Assembly (NCBI RefSeq): GCF_015350905.1
Contig: NZ_JADKRZ010000002.1
Coordinates: 496,001 to 560,000 of the forward strand
Source of the DNA: Curtobacterium sp. VKM Ac-2865
GTDB taxonomy: Bacteria; Actinomycetota; Actinomycetes; Actinomycetales; Microbacteriaceae
Direction of reading: 5' to 3'
DNA length: 64,000 nucleotides
Numbering within the stretch: the first letter of the stretch is position 1; each line of letters opens with the position of its first letter. A program made the translations under genes and the position numbers. Below the pieces are notes generated by a model. It had not been told where the DNA came from. It worked only from the letters and a program-made list of their open reading frames with translations, and ran no database searches. Below, piece after piece: positions 34,386 through 43,654 of the stretch.

Positions 34386-34623
34386 GAGCCCCCCGATCCC
34401 CGTCAGCGTGCGTGGTCCCCCACCGATCATGCAGCATCCCGACCGGTGGCCGTCGCTCCGTGCTTCCACGGATGACGGCGGGGTCGGTCCCGGCGACGAT
34501 GTCCGTCGTGTCGACGAGTCGTCGATCGGCCGTCGACGCGATGTCGACAGGGCGCTGGTGTGCTCGTCCACATCCGCCCCAGCAGGGGCGGCGCCACCAC
34601 CCCACGACCGGAGGAACACCACC

Positions 34624-35130
34624 GTGAGCAGCACCGCGACCAGCACCGAGACCACCACGCCCCTGCCGTTCGAGACCGAGTGGGAGCTCGGGCGCCTGCC
34701 GCTCCTCTGGGCCCGCGCGCTGGACACCGCCGACGCCTCCGTGCTCGACGGGCTCCTCACCGAGGACGTCGTCGTCGACATGACGCCGGCGACCACGAAG
34801 ATCGGCCTCGAGTTCCCCGTCCTGCAGGGGCGCGAGACGGTCATCCCGACCATGATCGGCGCCGTCGGTCCGCTCGACACGATGCACGCAGTCAGCAACG
34901 TCACCGCCCGCGGCCTCAGCGACGGCTACCTGGTCGAGGCCTACGCCCTCGCGCAGCACTTCCTGCCCGGCGAGGGCCCCGACACGACCTCGACCCGGCA
35001 CGCCCTGATGGGCAACACCTGGACCTTCCACGTCCGTGTCACCCCGGAGGGGCCGCGCGTGGCCCGGTTCACGATGGACTGCCGCTGGATGGAGGGCGAC
35101 CCGACGGTGCTGCTCGCCGCGATCAGCTGA
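34624..35130 (+). CDS. SnoaL-like / NTF2-fold protein
   Basis: A 168-residue protein with the cone-shaped alpha+beta NTF2-like pattern: LPLLWARALDTADASVLDGLLTEDVVVDM near the start and a C-terminal strand VARFTMDCRWMEGDP. Members include polyketide cyclases, hydroxylases and ligand-binding proteins. GTG 34624 has GGAGG 10 bases upstream. No partner enzyme is adjacent, so the function is open. Confidence 0.78.
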   Translation: MSSTATSTETTTPLPFETEWELGRLPLLWARALDTADASVLDGLLTEDVVVDMTPATTKIGLEFPVLQGRETVIPTMIGAVGPLDTMHAVSNVTARGLSDGYLVEAYALAQHFLPGEGPDTTSTRHALMGNTWTFHVRVTPEGPRVARFTMDCRWMEGDPTVLLAAIS

Positions 35131-35149
35131 CCGGCGGGGCAGGGCGCGC

Positions 35150-35524
35150 TCAGTCCGCGAGCCCGACCAGCCGCCGGAGGAACTTCCCGACCGCGGTCCG
35201 CCGGGGCCGCCACCCGTGGGCCCGGAGCACCTCGTTCACGGGCTTCGAGATCCACAGGGAGTTGAACGTGTACGAGCCGGACGAGCTGCTGGAGGTCCTG
35301 GTGGTCGTCTTCGTCAGGCGCGTGTACTCGGCCGTCTCGGGCAGCAGCCGCACGACGTACCGGTAGGTGAACCGCTCGATCCCGGTCTCGCCGCGCCACC
35401 CGGCGACGACGGCACCGTCCTCGAGCACGACCGTGAAGGGGTGCTTCGTCGAGGAGTCCAGGGCCAGCAGTGCGGCGCGGACCTCGGCTTCGGAGGACGG
35501 TCGGTCGGCAGGCAGCGTCGTCAT
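35150..35524 (-). CDS. Hypothetical protein
   Basis: A 124-residue basic protein. The middle (HPFTVVLEDGAVVAGWRGETG and RFTYRYVVRLLPETAEYTRL) looks like paired beta-strands, followed by a Thr/Ser-rich loop and a C-terminal helical, Arg-rich end (LRAHGWRPRRTAVGKFLRRLVGL). No known domain recognised. It converges on the NTF2-fold gene, 19 bases away. Confidence 0.65.
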   Translation of the reverse strand: MTTLPADRPSSEAEVRAALLALDSSTKHPFTVVLEDGAVVAGWRGETGIERFTYRYVVRLLPETAEYTRLTKTTTRTSSSSSGSYTFNSLWISKPVNEVLRAHGWRPRRTAVGKFLRRLVGLAD

Positions 35525-35630
35525 GGGGGCACGCTACCAAGGCGGTCGGGCGGTCCAGCAGACTGCCGGAAAGCGCGTTCCCCTCTTTCTGGGGCTGGCT
35601 CGACGACTGGCCGGTTGGTGGGATCGGTGT

Positions 35631-36269
35631 ATGCACACGCACCAACTTCACGCACCCGTCGGGGACGCCGACTCGATGCGATCGCGCATCGTCGCCGGGA
35701 TGATGCAGTCGCTGCGCACCCACCCCCTGCACGAGGTCTCCGTCGCGAGCGTCGCCCACGAGGCCGACACCACCGTCGAGACCGTCGAGGCCGTGTTCCC
35801 GAGCTGGGACGGCCTGCTGCTCGCGACGATCGACCAGTGGAACGAGCACCGCACCGGGCCGCTCATGCCGATCGCCGAACAGCACGGCACGATCCGGTTC
35901 CTGCGCGCCATCGTGACGTCGAACATCGCCGACCCGTCGTTGATGCGGTTCCTGACCTCGACGCTGAACATCGCCGCCGCACCCGACCACCCCCTCGCAC
36001 CGATGCTGCACATGCGGTGGCGCCGGTTCCACGCCTTCGTGCAGCGCGCGCTGGAGCGGGACGTCCAGCTCGGCCGCGAACCCGCCACCATGGAGCCCGC
36101 CCGCGGATCAGAGCAGCTCCTCGCCACGTACGAGGGCCTGCAGCTGCAGTCGATGGTCCGGCCGGACATGGACCTGCTCGAGGCCTACGACCGAGCCGTC
36201 ACCCGTCTGCGCGAGGGCTGGGCGCGCGAGTACGTCGCTCCCGTCTGGGACCTCGAGCTCGCGAGCTGA
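35631..36269 (+). CDS. TetR-family transcriptional regulator
   Basis: A 212-residue regulator. The N-terminal helix-turn-helix is visible but divergent (ADSMRSRIVAGMMQSLRTHP, then VSVASVAHEADTTVETVEAVFP). The C-terminal part is a helical ligand-binding domain. The ATG at 35631 is chosen as the start nearest the DNA-binding domain; no clear binding site is seen. The target is not evident. Confidence 0.83.
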   Translation: MHTHQLHAPVGDADSMRSRIVAGMMQSLRTHPLHEVSVASVAHEADTTVETVEAVFPSWDGLLLATIDQWNEHRTGPLMPIAEQHGTIRFLRAIVTSNIADPSLMRFLTSTLNIAAAPDHPLAPMLHMRWRRFHAFVQRALERDVQLGREPATMEPARGSEQLLATYEGLQLQSMVRPDMDLLEAYDRAVTRLREGWAREYVAPVWDLELAS

Positions 36270-36290
36270 GCCAGCAGGCGTCGTCGTCGG

Positions 36291-36590
36291 TCAGCTCTGG
36301 TCGATGTCGAACACGACCACGTGCTGACTGCCGGCACCGATGAACTGGCCGACGGGCTGGTGTGACGGGTGCGGCAGGTAGGCCGCCAGGGACTCGCGGT
36401 CACGGAACTCGACCACGAGCATCCAGTCGAAGTCGCCCTCCTTGCCCTCGGTGCTCACGCTCGACCCCGACTGCACGGAGAGCACCCCCTCGATCTTCGT
36501 CAGGTGCTCCCGCGCGAGCGCGTCGGCCTCGGCGGACCGGTCCCCGTCGGCGTTCCACTGGACCAGGACCACGTGCGTCACTCCGGACAT
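36291..36590 (-). CDS. Dabb (stress-responsive A/B barrel) domain protein
   Basis: A 99-residue dimeric alpha/beta-barrel protein with the family pattern: N-terminal strand THVVLVQWN, a central helix, then FDWMLVVEFRDRESLAAYLPHPSHQ and a C-terminal VVVFDID. Related proteins include stress-induced proteins and small enzymes in catabolism. The ATG at 36590 is preceded by GAGGAGAA. No pathway genes adjoin it. Confidence 0.85.
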   Translation of the reverse strand: MSGVTHVVLVQWNADGDRSAEADALAREHLTKIEGVLSVQSGSSVSTEGKEGDFDWMLVVEFRDRESLAAYLPHPSHQPVGQFIGAGSQHVVVFDIDQS

Positions 36591-36708
36591 CGAGTTCTCC
36601 TCCACCCGCCGTCCGCCCTGGACGACGTGAACGCAGCATGCCACTGCCGCCGGGGCCGCCACCCAGGGAGAATGAGCAGACCTCGTTCGTCTCGACCCTG
36701 GAGTCCCC

Positions 36709-37056
36709 GTGCAGATCGCCGCCGTCGTCCTCTCGCTCCTGCTCGCCGTCGCCATGCTGGGGTCGGGGGTGATGAAGCTCATGGGCACCGCGCAGATGAC
36801 CGAGAACATGCGCGTGGTCAACGTGTCCGTGCCGCAGATGCGCGTCCTCGGCGTGCTCGAGGTCCTCGCCACGATCGGACTCGTCGTCGGCCTGTGGGTC
36901 CCCGGGATCGGCATCGCCGCCGCGATCGGTGCGGTCGTCTACTTCGCTGGCGCGGTCGTCGCACACGTGCGGGCGCACGAGAAGCACCTGCAGCCGGCGG
37001 CGGTGCTGTTCGTGTTCGCGGTCGCGACCCTGGTGGTCCTGCTGCTCGCGCGATGA
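36709..37056 (+). CDS. DoxX-family membrane protein
   Basis: A 115-residue protein with four transmembrane helices and the DoxX start IAAVVLSLLLAVAMLGSGVMKLMG. GTG 36709 is preceded by TGGAG. DoxX-like proteins are found with oxidative-stress or membrane-redox functions in some bacteria. It stands alone here, just before mtnN in the same direction, 34 bases apart. Confidence 0.85.
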   Translation: MQIAAVVLSLLLAVAMLGSGVMKLMGTAQMTENMRVVNVSVPQMRVLGVLEVLATIGLVVGLWVPGIGIAAAIGAVVYFAGAVVAHVRAHEKHLQPAAVLFVFAVATLVVLLLAR

Positions 37057-37090
37057 CGGGGCGAGCTGACATCCGTGTCAGGATCAATCA

Positions 37091-37846
37091 GTGAGCACCA
37101 TGGAGAACGACGCTGCGGCGGGACCAGCAGCCCCGGGTGCCCCGTCGGTGGTGGTGATCGCCGCCATGGCCGAGGAAGCTGCGGCGTTTGCCGCCTTCGC
37201 CACGGACCCGCCGGTCGAACCCGTCGGCGGCGCGCCCTGGTTCGTCACCGTCGACGGAGCGCGCGTCGCACTGGTGCGGAGCGGGATCGGGTTCACGAAC
37301 GCGACGATCGCCGCCGCCCGCTGCTTCCACCTGTTCGGGTCGACGGTGCCCATGATCAGCATCGGTTCCGCCGGCGGACTCGCGACGGACGTCGAACTCG
37401 GTGACGTCGTCGTCGGTCGGCACTACGTGAACCTGAACGCGGACGCCACCGTCTTCGGCTACCGACTCGGGCAGGTCCCCGGGATGCCGGAGCGCTACGC
37501 CGCCGACACACACCTGGTCGACCACGCCCTCGACGCCGTCGTTCCGTTCCGCGTCCGAGAGCACGTCATCGGTTCGAGCGAGGTCTTCGTGGCGGACCAG
37601 CGAGCACAGGCGCTCCGAGCGGTCTTCCCGGACGTCGGTGCGGTCGACATGGAGTCGGCGGCGATCGCCCAGTTCGCCCACGTCCACGACGTGCCGTTCG
37701 TCTCGGTGCGGGGCATCAGCGACCTCTGCGCGCCGACGGGGGAGCAGTTCCGGTTGCACCTCGACGACGCTTCCGACCGGGCAGCACGCGTGGCGGTCGG
37801 CCTGGTGACGGCGCGGCACCGAGCGCTCGCGTCGCCTGCGAGCTAG
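37091..37846 (+). CDS. mtnN: 5'-methylthioadenosine/S-adenosylhomocysteine nucleosidase
   Basis: A 251-residue nucleoside phosphorylase-fold enzyme that cleaves adenine from MTA and SAH. The family motifs are present: ISIGSAGGL (around 95), AVDMESAAIAQFAH with its catalytic region, and VRGISDLC. GTG 37091 is chosen over the internal ATG at 37100; CAGGAT 7 bases upstream is a possible leaderless -10. The stop overlaps the stop of the convergent MFS gene by 4 bases (CTAG). Confidence 0.93.
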   Translation: MSTMENDAAAGPAAPGAPSVVVIAAMAEEAAAFAAFATDPPVEPVGGAPWFVTVDGARVALVRSGIGFTNATIAAARCFHLFGSTVPMISIGSAGGLATDVELGDVVVGRHYVNLNADATVFGYRLGQVPGMPERYAADTHLVDHALDAVVPFRVREHVIGSSEVFVADQRAQALRAVFPDVGAVDMESAAIAQFAHVHDVPFVSVRGISDLCAPTGEQFRLHLDDASDRAARVAVGLVTARHRALASPAS

Positions 37847-39072
37847 GCGACCGGCGTCGATGCCGTCGGTGTCGGGTCCACGACCTCGGCGGCCGCGACC
37901 TGCGGCACGGCACTCGACCGCCGCAGGCCCAGCCCGACCAGCACGACCGCCCCGACCACGGCGATCGCTGCCGACAGCCAGAAGTCCCCGGCGATGCCGA
38001 CGGTGCTGACGGCCAGTCCGCCCAGGACCGATCCCGCGGCGATGGCGAGCTGGATCGTCGTGACGAACAGGGCGAGCCCGGTCTCACTGCCGCCGGGGGA
38101 GGCGGTCGACATCCAGGTCTGCATCCCGAGCGGCAGGGCACCCCAGACCAGTCCCCACACGACCAGCAGGGCGAAGACGCCGGCGACCGAGTGCGCCAGG
38201 AGCGGGAGCGCCACGACGGCGGCGGCGAGGACGAACTTCGACGCCCCGATCGTGCCGAGCACGCTGCGGTTGAGGGTCCAGCCCGCGGCGAAGTTCCCGA
38301 CGATGCCGGCGACGCCGAAGACCAGCAGGGCGAGCGTCACCGTGTCCGGGCCGACCCCGACGAGCTGCTGGAGGAACGGCGCGACGTACGTGTAGGCGGC
38401 GAACTGCGCGGCGAAGACGAACGCGGCGGCGATGAGCCCGACACGCGCCCGAGGGACTCGGAGCAGCGCGCCGAGCGTGCCGAAGCGCACCCGCTGCACG
38501 GCCGGGATGCTCGGCAGCATCGCGAGCTGCAGCACCAGGGCGACGAGGCCGAGCACGCCGCCGATGACGAACCCCAGCCGCCAGCTGCCGATCGACGACA
38601 CGAACGCGCCGAGCGGCAGGCTCACGACGGTGGCGACCGAGACGCCGGCGGTGATCAAGGACGTCGCGCGGATCGTGGCGGAGGGCTTGACGAGCCTCCC
38701 GGCGATGCCCGCGCCGATCGCCCAGAAGCCGCCGATGCCGACGCCGAGGAGCATGCGTGCGATGAGGAGCAGCCAGAACGTCGGGGCGATGGCCGCCAGG
38801 CCGTCGGCGACCACGAGCAGGACGGTCAGGGCCACGAGGACGACCCGGCGGTCGAGCTGCGACGTGGCGACGGTGACGACCGGGGCCGCGACGGCACCGA
38901 CCAGTCCGGTCGCCACCACCATGAGGCCGGCCGTGCCGATCGGCACGTCGAGGTCGGTGGCGATGGCGGGCAGGAGCCCGATGGGCAGGAACTCGGAGAG
39001 CACCAGGACGAAGGACCCGAGTGCGACGGAGACCACGCTGAGCCACCCGCGGCGCTCTGCTGACGATGTCAT
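37843..39072 (-). CDS. MFS exporter (AraJ/PbuE-like, DHA1)
   Basis: A 409-residue major facilitator with 12 predicted helices. The A-motif region QLDRRVVLV follows helix 2 and MLLGVGIGGFWAIGAGI follows helix 4, as in drug and sugar-efflux carriers (AraJ, YdhP, PbuE). The substrate cannot be told. The ATG at 39072 is the first start of the conserved part. Its stop overlaps mtnN. Confidence 0.88.
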   Translation of the reverse strand: MTSSAERRGWLSVVSVALGSFVLVLSEFLPIGLLPAIATDLDVPIGTAGLMVVATGLVGAVAAPVVTVATSQLDRRVVLVALTVLLVVADGLAAIAPTFWLLLIARMLLGVGIGGFWAIGAGIAGRLVKPSATIRATSLITAGVSVATVVSLPLGAFVSSIGSWRLGFVIGGVLGLVALVLQLAMLPSIPAVQRVRFGTLGALLRVPRARVGLIAAAFVFAAQFAAYTYVAPFLQQLVGVGPDTVTLALLVFGVAGIVGNFAAGWTLNRSVLGTIGASKFVLAAAVVALPLLAHSVAGVFALLVVWGLVWGALPLGMQTWMSTASPGGSETGLALFVTTIQLAIAAGSVLGGLAVSTVGIAGDFWLSAAIAVVGAVVLVGLGLRRSSAVPQVAAAEVVDPTPTASTPVA

Positions 39073-39260
39073 GGCCGGTGCAAAGCCGAGCGCGTCTCGT
39101 CCATTCCCATGTGTCGGCCACCGGTGCCCGGGAGTTCGGATCGCGCCGTGACGGATCCGGTTCACGATCGTCGGGTTCCGCCGACCGGATCCGTCAGCGC
39201 GCGAGACGGGGATGCTCCATGGACGCGACCGGTCATGGCAGCCCGCGGGCCGGACGCGGA

Positions 39261-39827
39261 TCAGCGCCGGACCCCGTACCGCAGCGCCACCGCCCCCGTG
39301 CTGAACGTCCGCGTCGACAGCAGCTCGAGCCCCACCTGGCGCTCGCCGCGGGGGAAGAACGGCCGGCCACCGCCCACGAGCACCGGGCAGACCCGCAGGC
39401 GGTACTCGTCGACCAGGTCGTGTTCCGCCACCGAGGCCGCCAGCTCTGCCCCGCCGACCGCGATCTCGCCGTCGCCGGGCTCGTCGCGGAGCCGTGCGAC
39501 CTCCTCGGCGACGCCGACCGTGGCCAGCCGGGTGTTCGTGCCCGTCACGCTCGTCAGGGTCCTCGAGAACACGACCTTCGGCAGCTGCTTCCAGCGCTCG
39601 GCCCACTCCCGCTCGGCGGCGTCCCACGAGTCGGTCTGGTCCGGGTCCTCCCAGTACGACATCGTCTCGTACAGCCGTCGGCCGAGCAGGTGCACGTCCA
39701 CGCCGCGGATCTCGTCGAGGAAGGCGCCGAACTCCTCCTCGTCCGGCGGTGCCCAGTCGAAGCCGCCGTCGGGCCCGACGATGAACCCGTCGAGCGAGAC
39801 GCTCATGGAGACCGTCAGCCGTTTCAT
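39261..39827 (-). CDS. Dihydrofolate reductase-like (RibD C-terminal) protein
   Basis: A 188-residue protein of the RibD C-terminal/DHFR-fold family: KRLTVSMSVSLDGFIVGPDGG at the N-terminus, HLLGRRLYETMSYW, and the NADPH-region IAVGGAELAASVAEHDLVDEYRL. Such single-domain proteins reduce unknown substrates and are usually not true DHFR. The ATG at 39827 is the only plausible start near this N-terminus. Confidence 0.88.
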   Translation of the reverse strand: MKRLTVSMSVSLDGFIVGPDGGFDWAPPDEEEFGAFLDEIRGVDVHLLGRRLYETMSYWEDPDQTDSWDAAEREWAERWKQLPKVVFSRTLTSVTGTNTRLATVGVAEEVARLRDEPGDGEIAVGGAELAASVAEHDLVDEYRLRVCPVLVGGGRPFFPRGERQVGLELLSTRTFSTGAVALRYGVRR

Positions 39828-39931
39828 GGGGCGCAACCTACGCCGGCAGCGCTCCCGGCGCATTCCTGAGCCGGTACGCACCGATGCTGCCTACCGTTCC
39901 GGGCGTACCACCGACGAGAGGAAGCACCACC

Positions 39932-40288
39932 ATGGCAACTGGAGTTGCAGCAGTCTGGGTCCCGGTCACCGACATGGAGCGCGCTGTCGCGTTCTACCGC
40001 GACACCCTCGGGCTCACCGTCACCGACCAGTCCGAGGACTGGAGCGAGATCGACGCGAACGGCCTGCGCATCGGCCTGAACGCGCGCGAGTCCGCCGGTC
40101 CCTCGAAGGACGGCGGCGCGGTCGTGTCCTTCCAGCCCGACGGCAGCATCGAGGACGAGCTCGCCTCGCTCCGCGAGAAGGGCGCCGACATCCAGGGCGA
40201 GATCAGCGAGCACCCGTGGGGCAAGATCGTCCCCTTCAAGGACAGCGAGGGCAACGACCTGCAGCTGTACGCACCGCCCGCCAACTGA
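39932..40288 (+). CDS. VOC/glyoxalase superfamily protein
   Basis: A 118-residue vicinal-oxygen-chelate protein with the typical VAAVWVPVTDMERAVAFYRDTLGL start and IVPFKDSEGNDLQLYAPP end. The His of the first metal site is replaced (VWVPVTD), so it may be a binding or stress protein more than a metal enzyme. GAGAGGAAG precedes the ATG. A hairpin follows 6 bases after the stop. Confidence 0.87.
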   Translation: MATGVAAVWVPVTDMERAVAFYRDTLGLTVTDQSEDWSEIDANGLRIGLNARESAGPSKDGGAVVSFQPDGSIEDELASLREKGADIQGEISEHPWGKIVPFKDSEGNDLQLYAPPAN

Positions 40289-40294
40289 GCAGGT

Positions 40295-40342
40295 GACGGA
40301 CGGGAGGCTCCCTGCCAGCTGGCAGGGAGCCTCCCGTCCGTC
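40295..40342. terminator. Perfect 48-base palindrome, bidirectional terminator
   Basis: Left arm GACGGACGGGAGGCTCCCTG plus CCAG, right arm its exact complement. It separates the convergent VOC and secreted-protein genes and shares its core with the other GGGAGGCTC hairpins. Confidence 0.87.
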
Positions 40343-40345
40343 GCG

Positions 40346-41380
40346 TCAGCGCGTGCTCCAGAAGTTGACGGTCCGGCTCTCGTCCCGCATCACGATGGTG
40401 TGGGAGGACGCCCTGTCGGCGACGGGCCGGTTCCCCTCGCCGCCGTACCAGTACGAGATCCACCGGTGCTGGCTCGGCGACCAGCCGACGATCTCCAGCT
40501 TGTAGCGACCGGGGCTGAGCACCGAGCCGACCAGGCCGCCGCGGCCCGGCGACCAGGAGATCAGCCGGGTGTCGAAGCTGCTGCCGATCGACTCTCCGTA
40601 CAGGTGTACCTGGGCGTTCGTGAAGTCGGTGTCGAGCTGCGGGTTGACGATCGCGGTGATGAACACGCCCTCGGTCGAGCTCGCGTCGATGCCGTCGACG
40701 ACGGTCTCGGCTCGGCCGGCGGCCTGGTGCGCGACCCGGACGTAGGTGCGATCGGCGGTGCTGCCCGGGTCGCGGTGGAAGCCCCACGACTGGTCCTTGT
40801 GCGACGGCCACGACGGCAGCGTCTCGTCGTGCGCGTTGACCTGCACGCTGTAGTCGTCGCTCGGCAGCCCGTGCACCCAGTAGCGCCCGTCCACGCCGGT
40901 CACGGTCCGCTTCACCGTGCCGGTGTTCCATCCGCGGACCACGACGGCCGCGCCGGACAGGTCGGCGCCGTACGGGTTGTGGCCGGTGCCGCCGATGGAG
41001 GCACCGCGTCGCACGACCAGGACCACGGCGTCGTGGCTGCCGGGTGCGACGACGACCCCGGAGCGGTCGGCGGGGATGACGTCGTCGAAGCCGTGCGACC
41101 CCGGGCGTTCCCCGTGCAGCTGCCAGGTCCCCGCCGGGACGTCGTCGAAGGTGAGCCGCCCGCGCTGGTCGCTCGTGGCGGTGTCCTCGGTGCGGCCGGA
41201 CGCGTCGCGGAGGTCGACCACGACGCCGTCCATCGCGAGCGGGCGCTTGTCCGGGCCCGTGAGCATGACGGTGAGTGCACCGTCCTCCGTCGCGGCAGAT
41301 GCGGCGACCGGGGCAGCGAGGACCCCGATCAGTGTCATCGCGGTCGTGATGCCGACCGTCGTCCATCGTCGTGCGGTCAT
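40346..41380 (-). CDS. Secreted protein with carboxypeptidase-regulatory-like domains
   Basis: A 344-residue exported protein with a Sec signal peptide cleaved after ASA (about residue 29). At least two prealbumin-like or Cna-B/CarboxypepD_reg-type beta domains are visible (around 35-120, VVDLRDASGRTEDTATSDQR and LTFDDVPAGTWQL; and 130-220, VVVRGWNTGTVKRTVTG and YWVHGLPSDDYSVQV). It may be a surface or matrix protein. The anchor is not obvious. Confidence 0.78.
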   Translation of the reverse strand: MTARRWTTVGITTAMTLIGVLAAPVAASAATEDGALTVMLTGPDKRPLAMDGVVVDLRDASGRTEDTATSDQRGRLTFDDVPAGTWQLHGERPGSHGFDDVIPADRSGVVVAPGSHDAVVLVVRRGASIGGTGHNPYGADLSGAAVVVRGWNTGTVKRTVTGVDGRYWVHGLPSDDYSVQVNAHDETLPSWPSHKDQSWGFHRDPGSTADRTYVRVAHQAAGRAETVVDGIDASSTEGVFITAIVNPQLDTDFTNAQVHLYGESIGSSFDTRLISWSPGRGGLVGSVLSPGRYKLEIVGWSPSQHRWISYWYGGEGNRPVADRASSHTIVMRDESRTVNFWSTR

Positions 41381-41507
41381 GAGGGCCCCTGATCCCTGGC
41401 GGGGACACCCCTGGCCCCGGTGGTGAGGATGCTACGCACGGACGGGGTCCGGCGCGAGGGGTCGTGTGGGGCGACGTCGGGGCCTGCGGGCCGGACGTGG
41501 CACCCGC

Positions 41508-41513
41508 TACCGT
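41508..41513 (+). promoter_or_regulatory. -10 box of the NarL-type kinase operon
   Basis: TACCGT ends 7 bases before the ATG at 41521, consistent with a leaderless transcript. Confidence 0.45.
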
Positions 41514-41520
41514 TGTCGGC

Positions 41521-42825
41521 ATGACGAGCGCGGGGGCGACGAGCGGGGAGTGGTCCCGCCTGCCCGTCGGGCCTCGCGAGCACCGGCAGGACCTGGTGCT
41601 CGCCCTGGTGCTCGCGGGGGGCATCGCGATCTCGACGGTGCTGTACGGCTCGTCGGGCATGTTCGACGACCCGGCAGCGTGGTGGGTGTGTGCCCTCATG
41701 GTCGTCGCGAACGCCGGGCCGATCGCGTTCCGGCGCCGGTACCCGATGACCGTGGCGGTGCTCGTCGCGCTGGCGTTCGCGGCCACGCAGCTCCTCCGCG
41801 TCCCCGAGGGCCTGTTCATCAACTTCACGCTGTTCATCGGGCTGTACACGGTCGGCGCGTGGTGCTCCGACCGGGTGCGTGCGGAAGCGGTGCGGTGGAC
41901 GCTCATCGTGGGCATGTTCGCGTGGGTGTTCCTGGCGATCGTGTTCCGCTGGTCCGTCCCCTCGGCGGTGTCCGGGGACAGCGACACCCTGATCCCGTCG
42001 TACGTCGCGAGCTCGCTCCTGACGATCATCATCAACCTCGTCTACTTCGCCGCCGCCTGGTACTCGGGCAACCGCGCCTGGGCCTCGGCGGTCGCCAAGG
42101 ACGCCCTCGACCAACGGACGCTCGAGCTCGCCGTCGAGCGCGAGCGCACCGCGGCGCAGGCCGTCACGCTCGAGCGGGTCCGCATCGCGCGCGAGCTCCA
42201 CGACGTCGTCGCGCACCACGTGTCGCTCATGGGGGTCCAGGCGGGCGCTGCTCGACGGGTGCTCGAGCGGGACCCCGCCCAGGCCGCGGCGTCGCTCGGC
42301 GTCGTCGAGGAGAACGCGCGCACCGCGGTGGAGGAGCTCCGGCGGATGCTCGGCACGCTGCGCGAGAACGACGGCGACGGCACGCGCGCGCCCCTCGACG
42401 ACGCCCCGAGCACCGAGGGCATCAGCCGTCTCGCCGAACTCGTGGACGCTGCGACCACCGCCGGGCACCCGTCGCGGTACTCCGTCGTCGGTGAGGAACG
42501 CCCGGTCCCGCCGACCGTCGCCACGGTGGCCTTCCGGATCGCGCAGGAGGCCGTGACGAACGTGCTCAAGCACGCCGGGCCGGACGCCAGCGCGGACCTG
42601 CGCCTGCGCTACCTGCCGGACGCGGTCGAGGTCGAGGTGACGGACACCGGGAACGGGGGCCGAGCCTCCAGGCCGTCCACCGGGGACGAGGACGACCGCA
42701 GCCGGGGCAGCGGACTCGGCCACGTCGGGATGCGCGAACGGGTGGCCGCCGTCGGCGGGACCGTGGAGATCGGGCCGCGCGCCCGGGGAGGGTACCTGGT
42801 GCGCGCATGGCTGCCGACATCGTGA
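41521..42825 (+). CDS. Sensor histidine kinase (NarL/DesK type)
   Basis: A 434-residue kinase with about six transmembrane helices (residues 25-180), a dimerisation domain of HisKA_3 type with phosphorylated His227 (RIARELHDVVAHHV), and a compact ATPase domain (AQEAVTNVLKHAG, DTGNGG, GSGLGHVGMRERV). It precedes a LuxR-type response regulator and a NatAB-like ABC exporter, an arrangement often linked to response to membrane stress or antimicrobial peptides. The signal is not known. Confidence 0.94.
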   Translation: MTSAGATSGEWSRLPVGPREHRQDLVLALVLAGGIAISTVLYGSSGMFDDPAAWWVCALMVVANAGPIAFRRRYPMTVAVLVALAFAATQLLRVPEGLFINFTLFIGLYTVGAWCSDRVRAEAVRWTLIVGMFAWVFLAIVFRWSVPSAVSGDSDTLIPSYVASSLLTIIINLVYFAAAWYSGNRAWASAVAKDALDQRTLELAVERERTAAQAVTLERVRIARELHDVVAHHVSLMGVQAGAARRVLERDPAQAAASLGVVEENARTAVEELRRMLGTLRENDGDGTRAPLDDAPSTEGISRLAELVDAATTAGHPSRYSVVGEERPVPPTVATVAFRIAQEAVTNVLKHAGPDASADLRLRYLPDAVEVEVTDTGNGGRASRPSTGDEDDRSRGSGLGHVGMRERVAAVGGTVEIGPRARGGYLVRAWLPTS

Positions 42826-43535
42826 ACGTCCGTGTGGTCCTGGCCGACGACCAGGACCTGGTGCGGGCCGGGTTCCGGGTCATCCTCGAGTCGGAACCGG
42901 GCATCTCGGTCGTCGGCGAGGCGGTGGACGGTGCCGCTGCCGTCCTCGCGGTGGAGCAGCACCGGCCGGACGTCGTGTGCCTCGACGTGCAGATGCCGGG
43001 TGTCGACGGGATCGAGGCCGCCCGTCGGATCGCGGCGCTGGACGACCCGCCGGCCGTCCTCGTCCTGACGACGTTCGACAACGACGACACGCTGTTCCAG
43101 GCCCTCGACGCCGGCGCGAGCGGGTTCCTGCTGAAGAACGCCTCACCGGAGCAGCTCGTCGACGCCGTGCTGACCGTCGCCGCGGGGGACGCACTGCTCG
43201 CGCCGGACGTGACCAGGCGCGTCATCAGCCGGGCGACGGCGGGGGCGAGTGCTGGGCCCACGGCCGCGCCGTCTGCGGCTTCTGCGGTCGCCGTCCCGTC
43301 CGCGGCGAACGTCGCTGCGCCGTGCGTGGTGCCGGGACTGACCGAGCGCGAGACCGAGGTGCTCCAGCTGCTCGGTCGGGGCCTGAGCAACGCCGAGATC
43401 GCCGGCCTGCTCTTCGTCGGCGACGCCACGGTGAAGACGCACGTGTCGAACGTGCTGCAGAAGCTCCAGCTCCGCGACCGGGTGCAGGCCGTGGTGTGGG
43501 CGTACGAGCACGGGGTGGTCCGCTCGCGCGGGTGA
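42822..43535 (+). CDS. LuxR/NarL-family response regulator
   Basis: A 237-residue regulator from GTG 42822, which overlaps the kinase stop (GTGA); an ATG at 42807 would add 5 residues (MAADI). The receiver domain has phospho-acceptor Asp55 (VCLDVQMPGVDG), followed by a 40-residue Ala-rich linker that is longer than usual, and a LuxR helix-turn-helix (LTERETEVLQLLGRGLSNAEIA). It probably controls the downstream ABC genes 120 bases away, which is inference. Confidence 0.92.
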   Translation: MNVRVVLADDQDLVRAGFRVILESEPGISVVGEAVDGAAAVLAVEQHRPDVVCLDVQMPGVDGIEAARRIAALDDPPAVLVLTTFDNDDTLFQALDAGASGFLLKNASPEQLVDAVLTVAAGDALLAPDVTRRVISRATAGASAGPTAAPSAASAVAVPSAANVAAPCVVPGLTERETEVLQLLGRGLSNAEIAGLLFVGDATVKTHVSNVLQKLQLRDRVQAVVWAYEHGVVRSRG

Positions 43536-43654
43536 CCGGTCTCCTCCCCGCGGGGGAGGGCCAGGACCCGCCCCGGGAGGGAGGCGCGGGGTCGGCCCGC
43601 TCCGTACCGTCGGACGTGCGGTGGGGGACCCCGCCGCCGAGAGGGGAAGACGCG

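Noticed and set aside
37843-37846. Frameshift between mtnN and the MFS gene
   Set aside because: The genes converge and simply share a palindromic CTAG as both stop codons.
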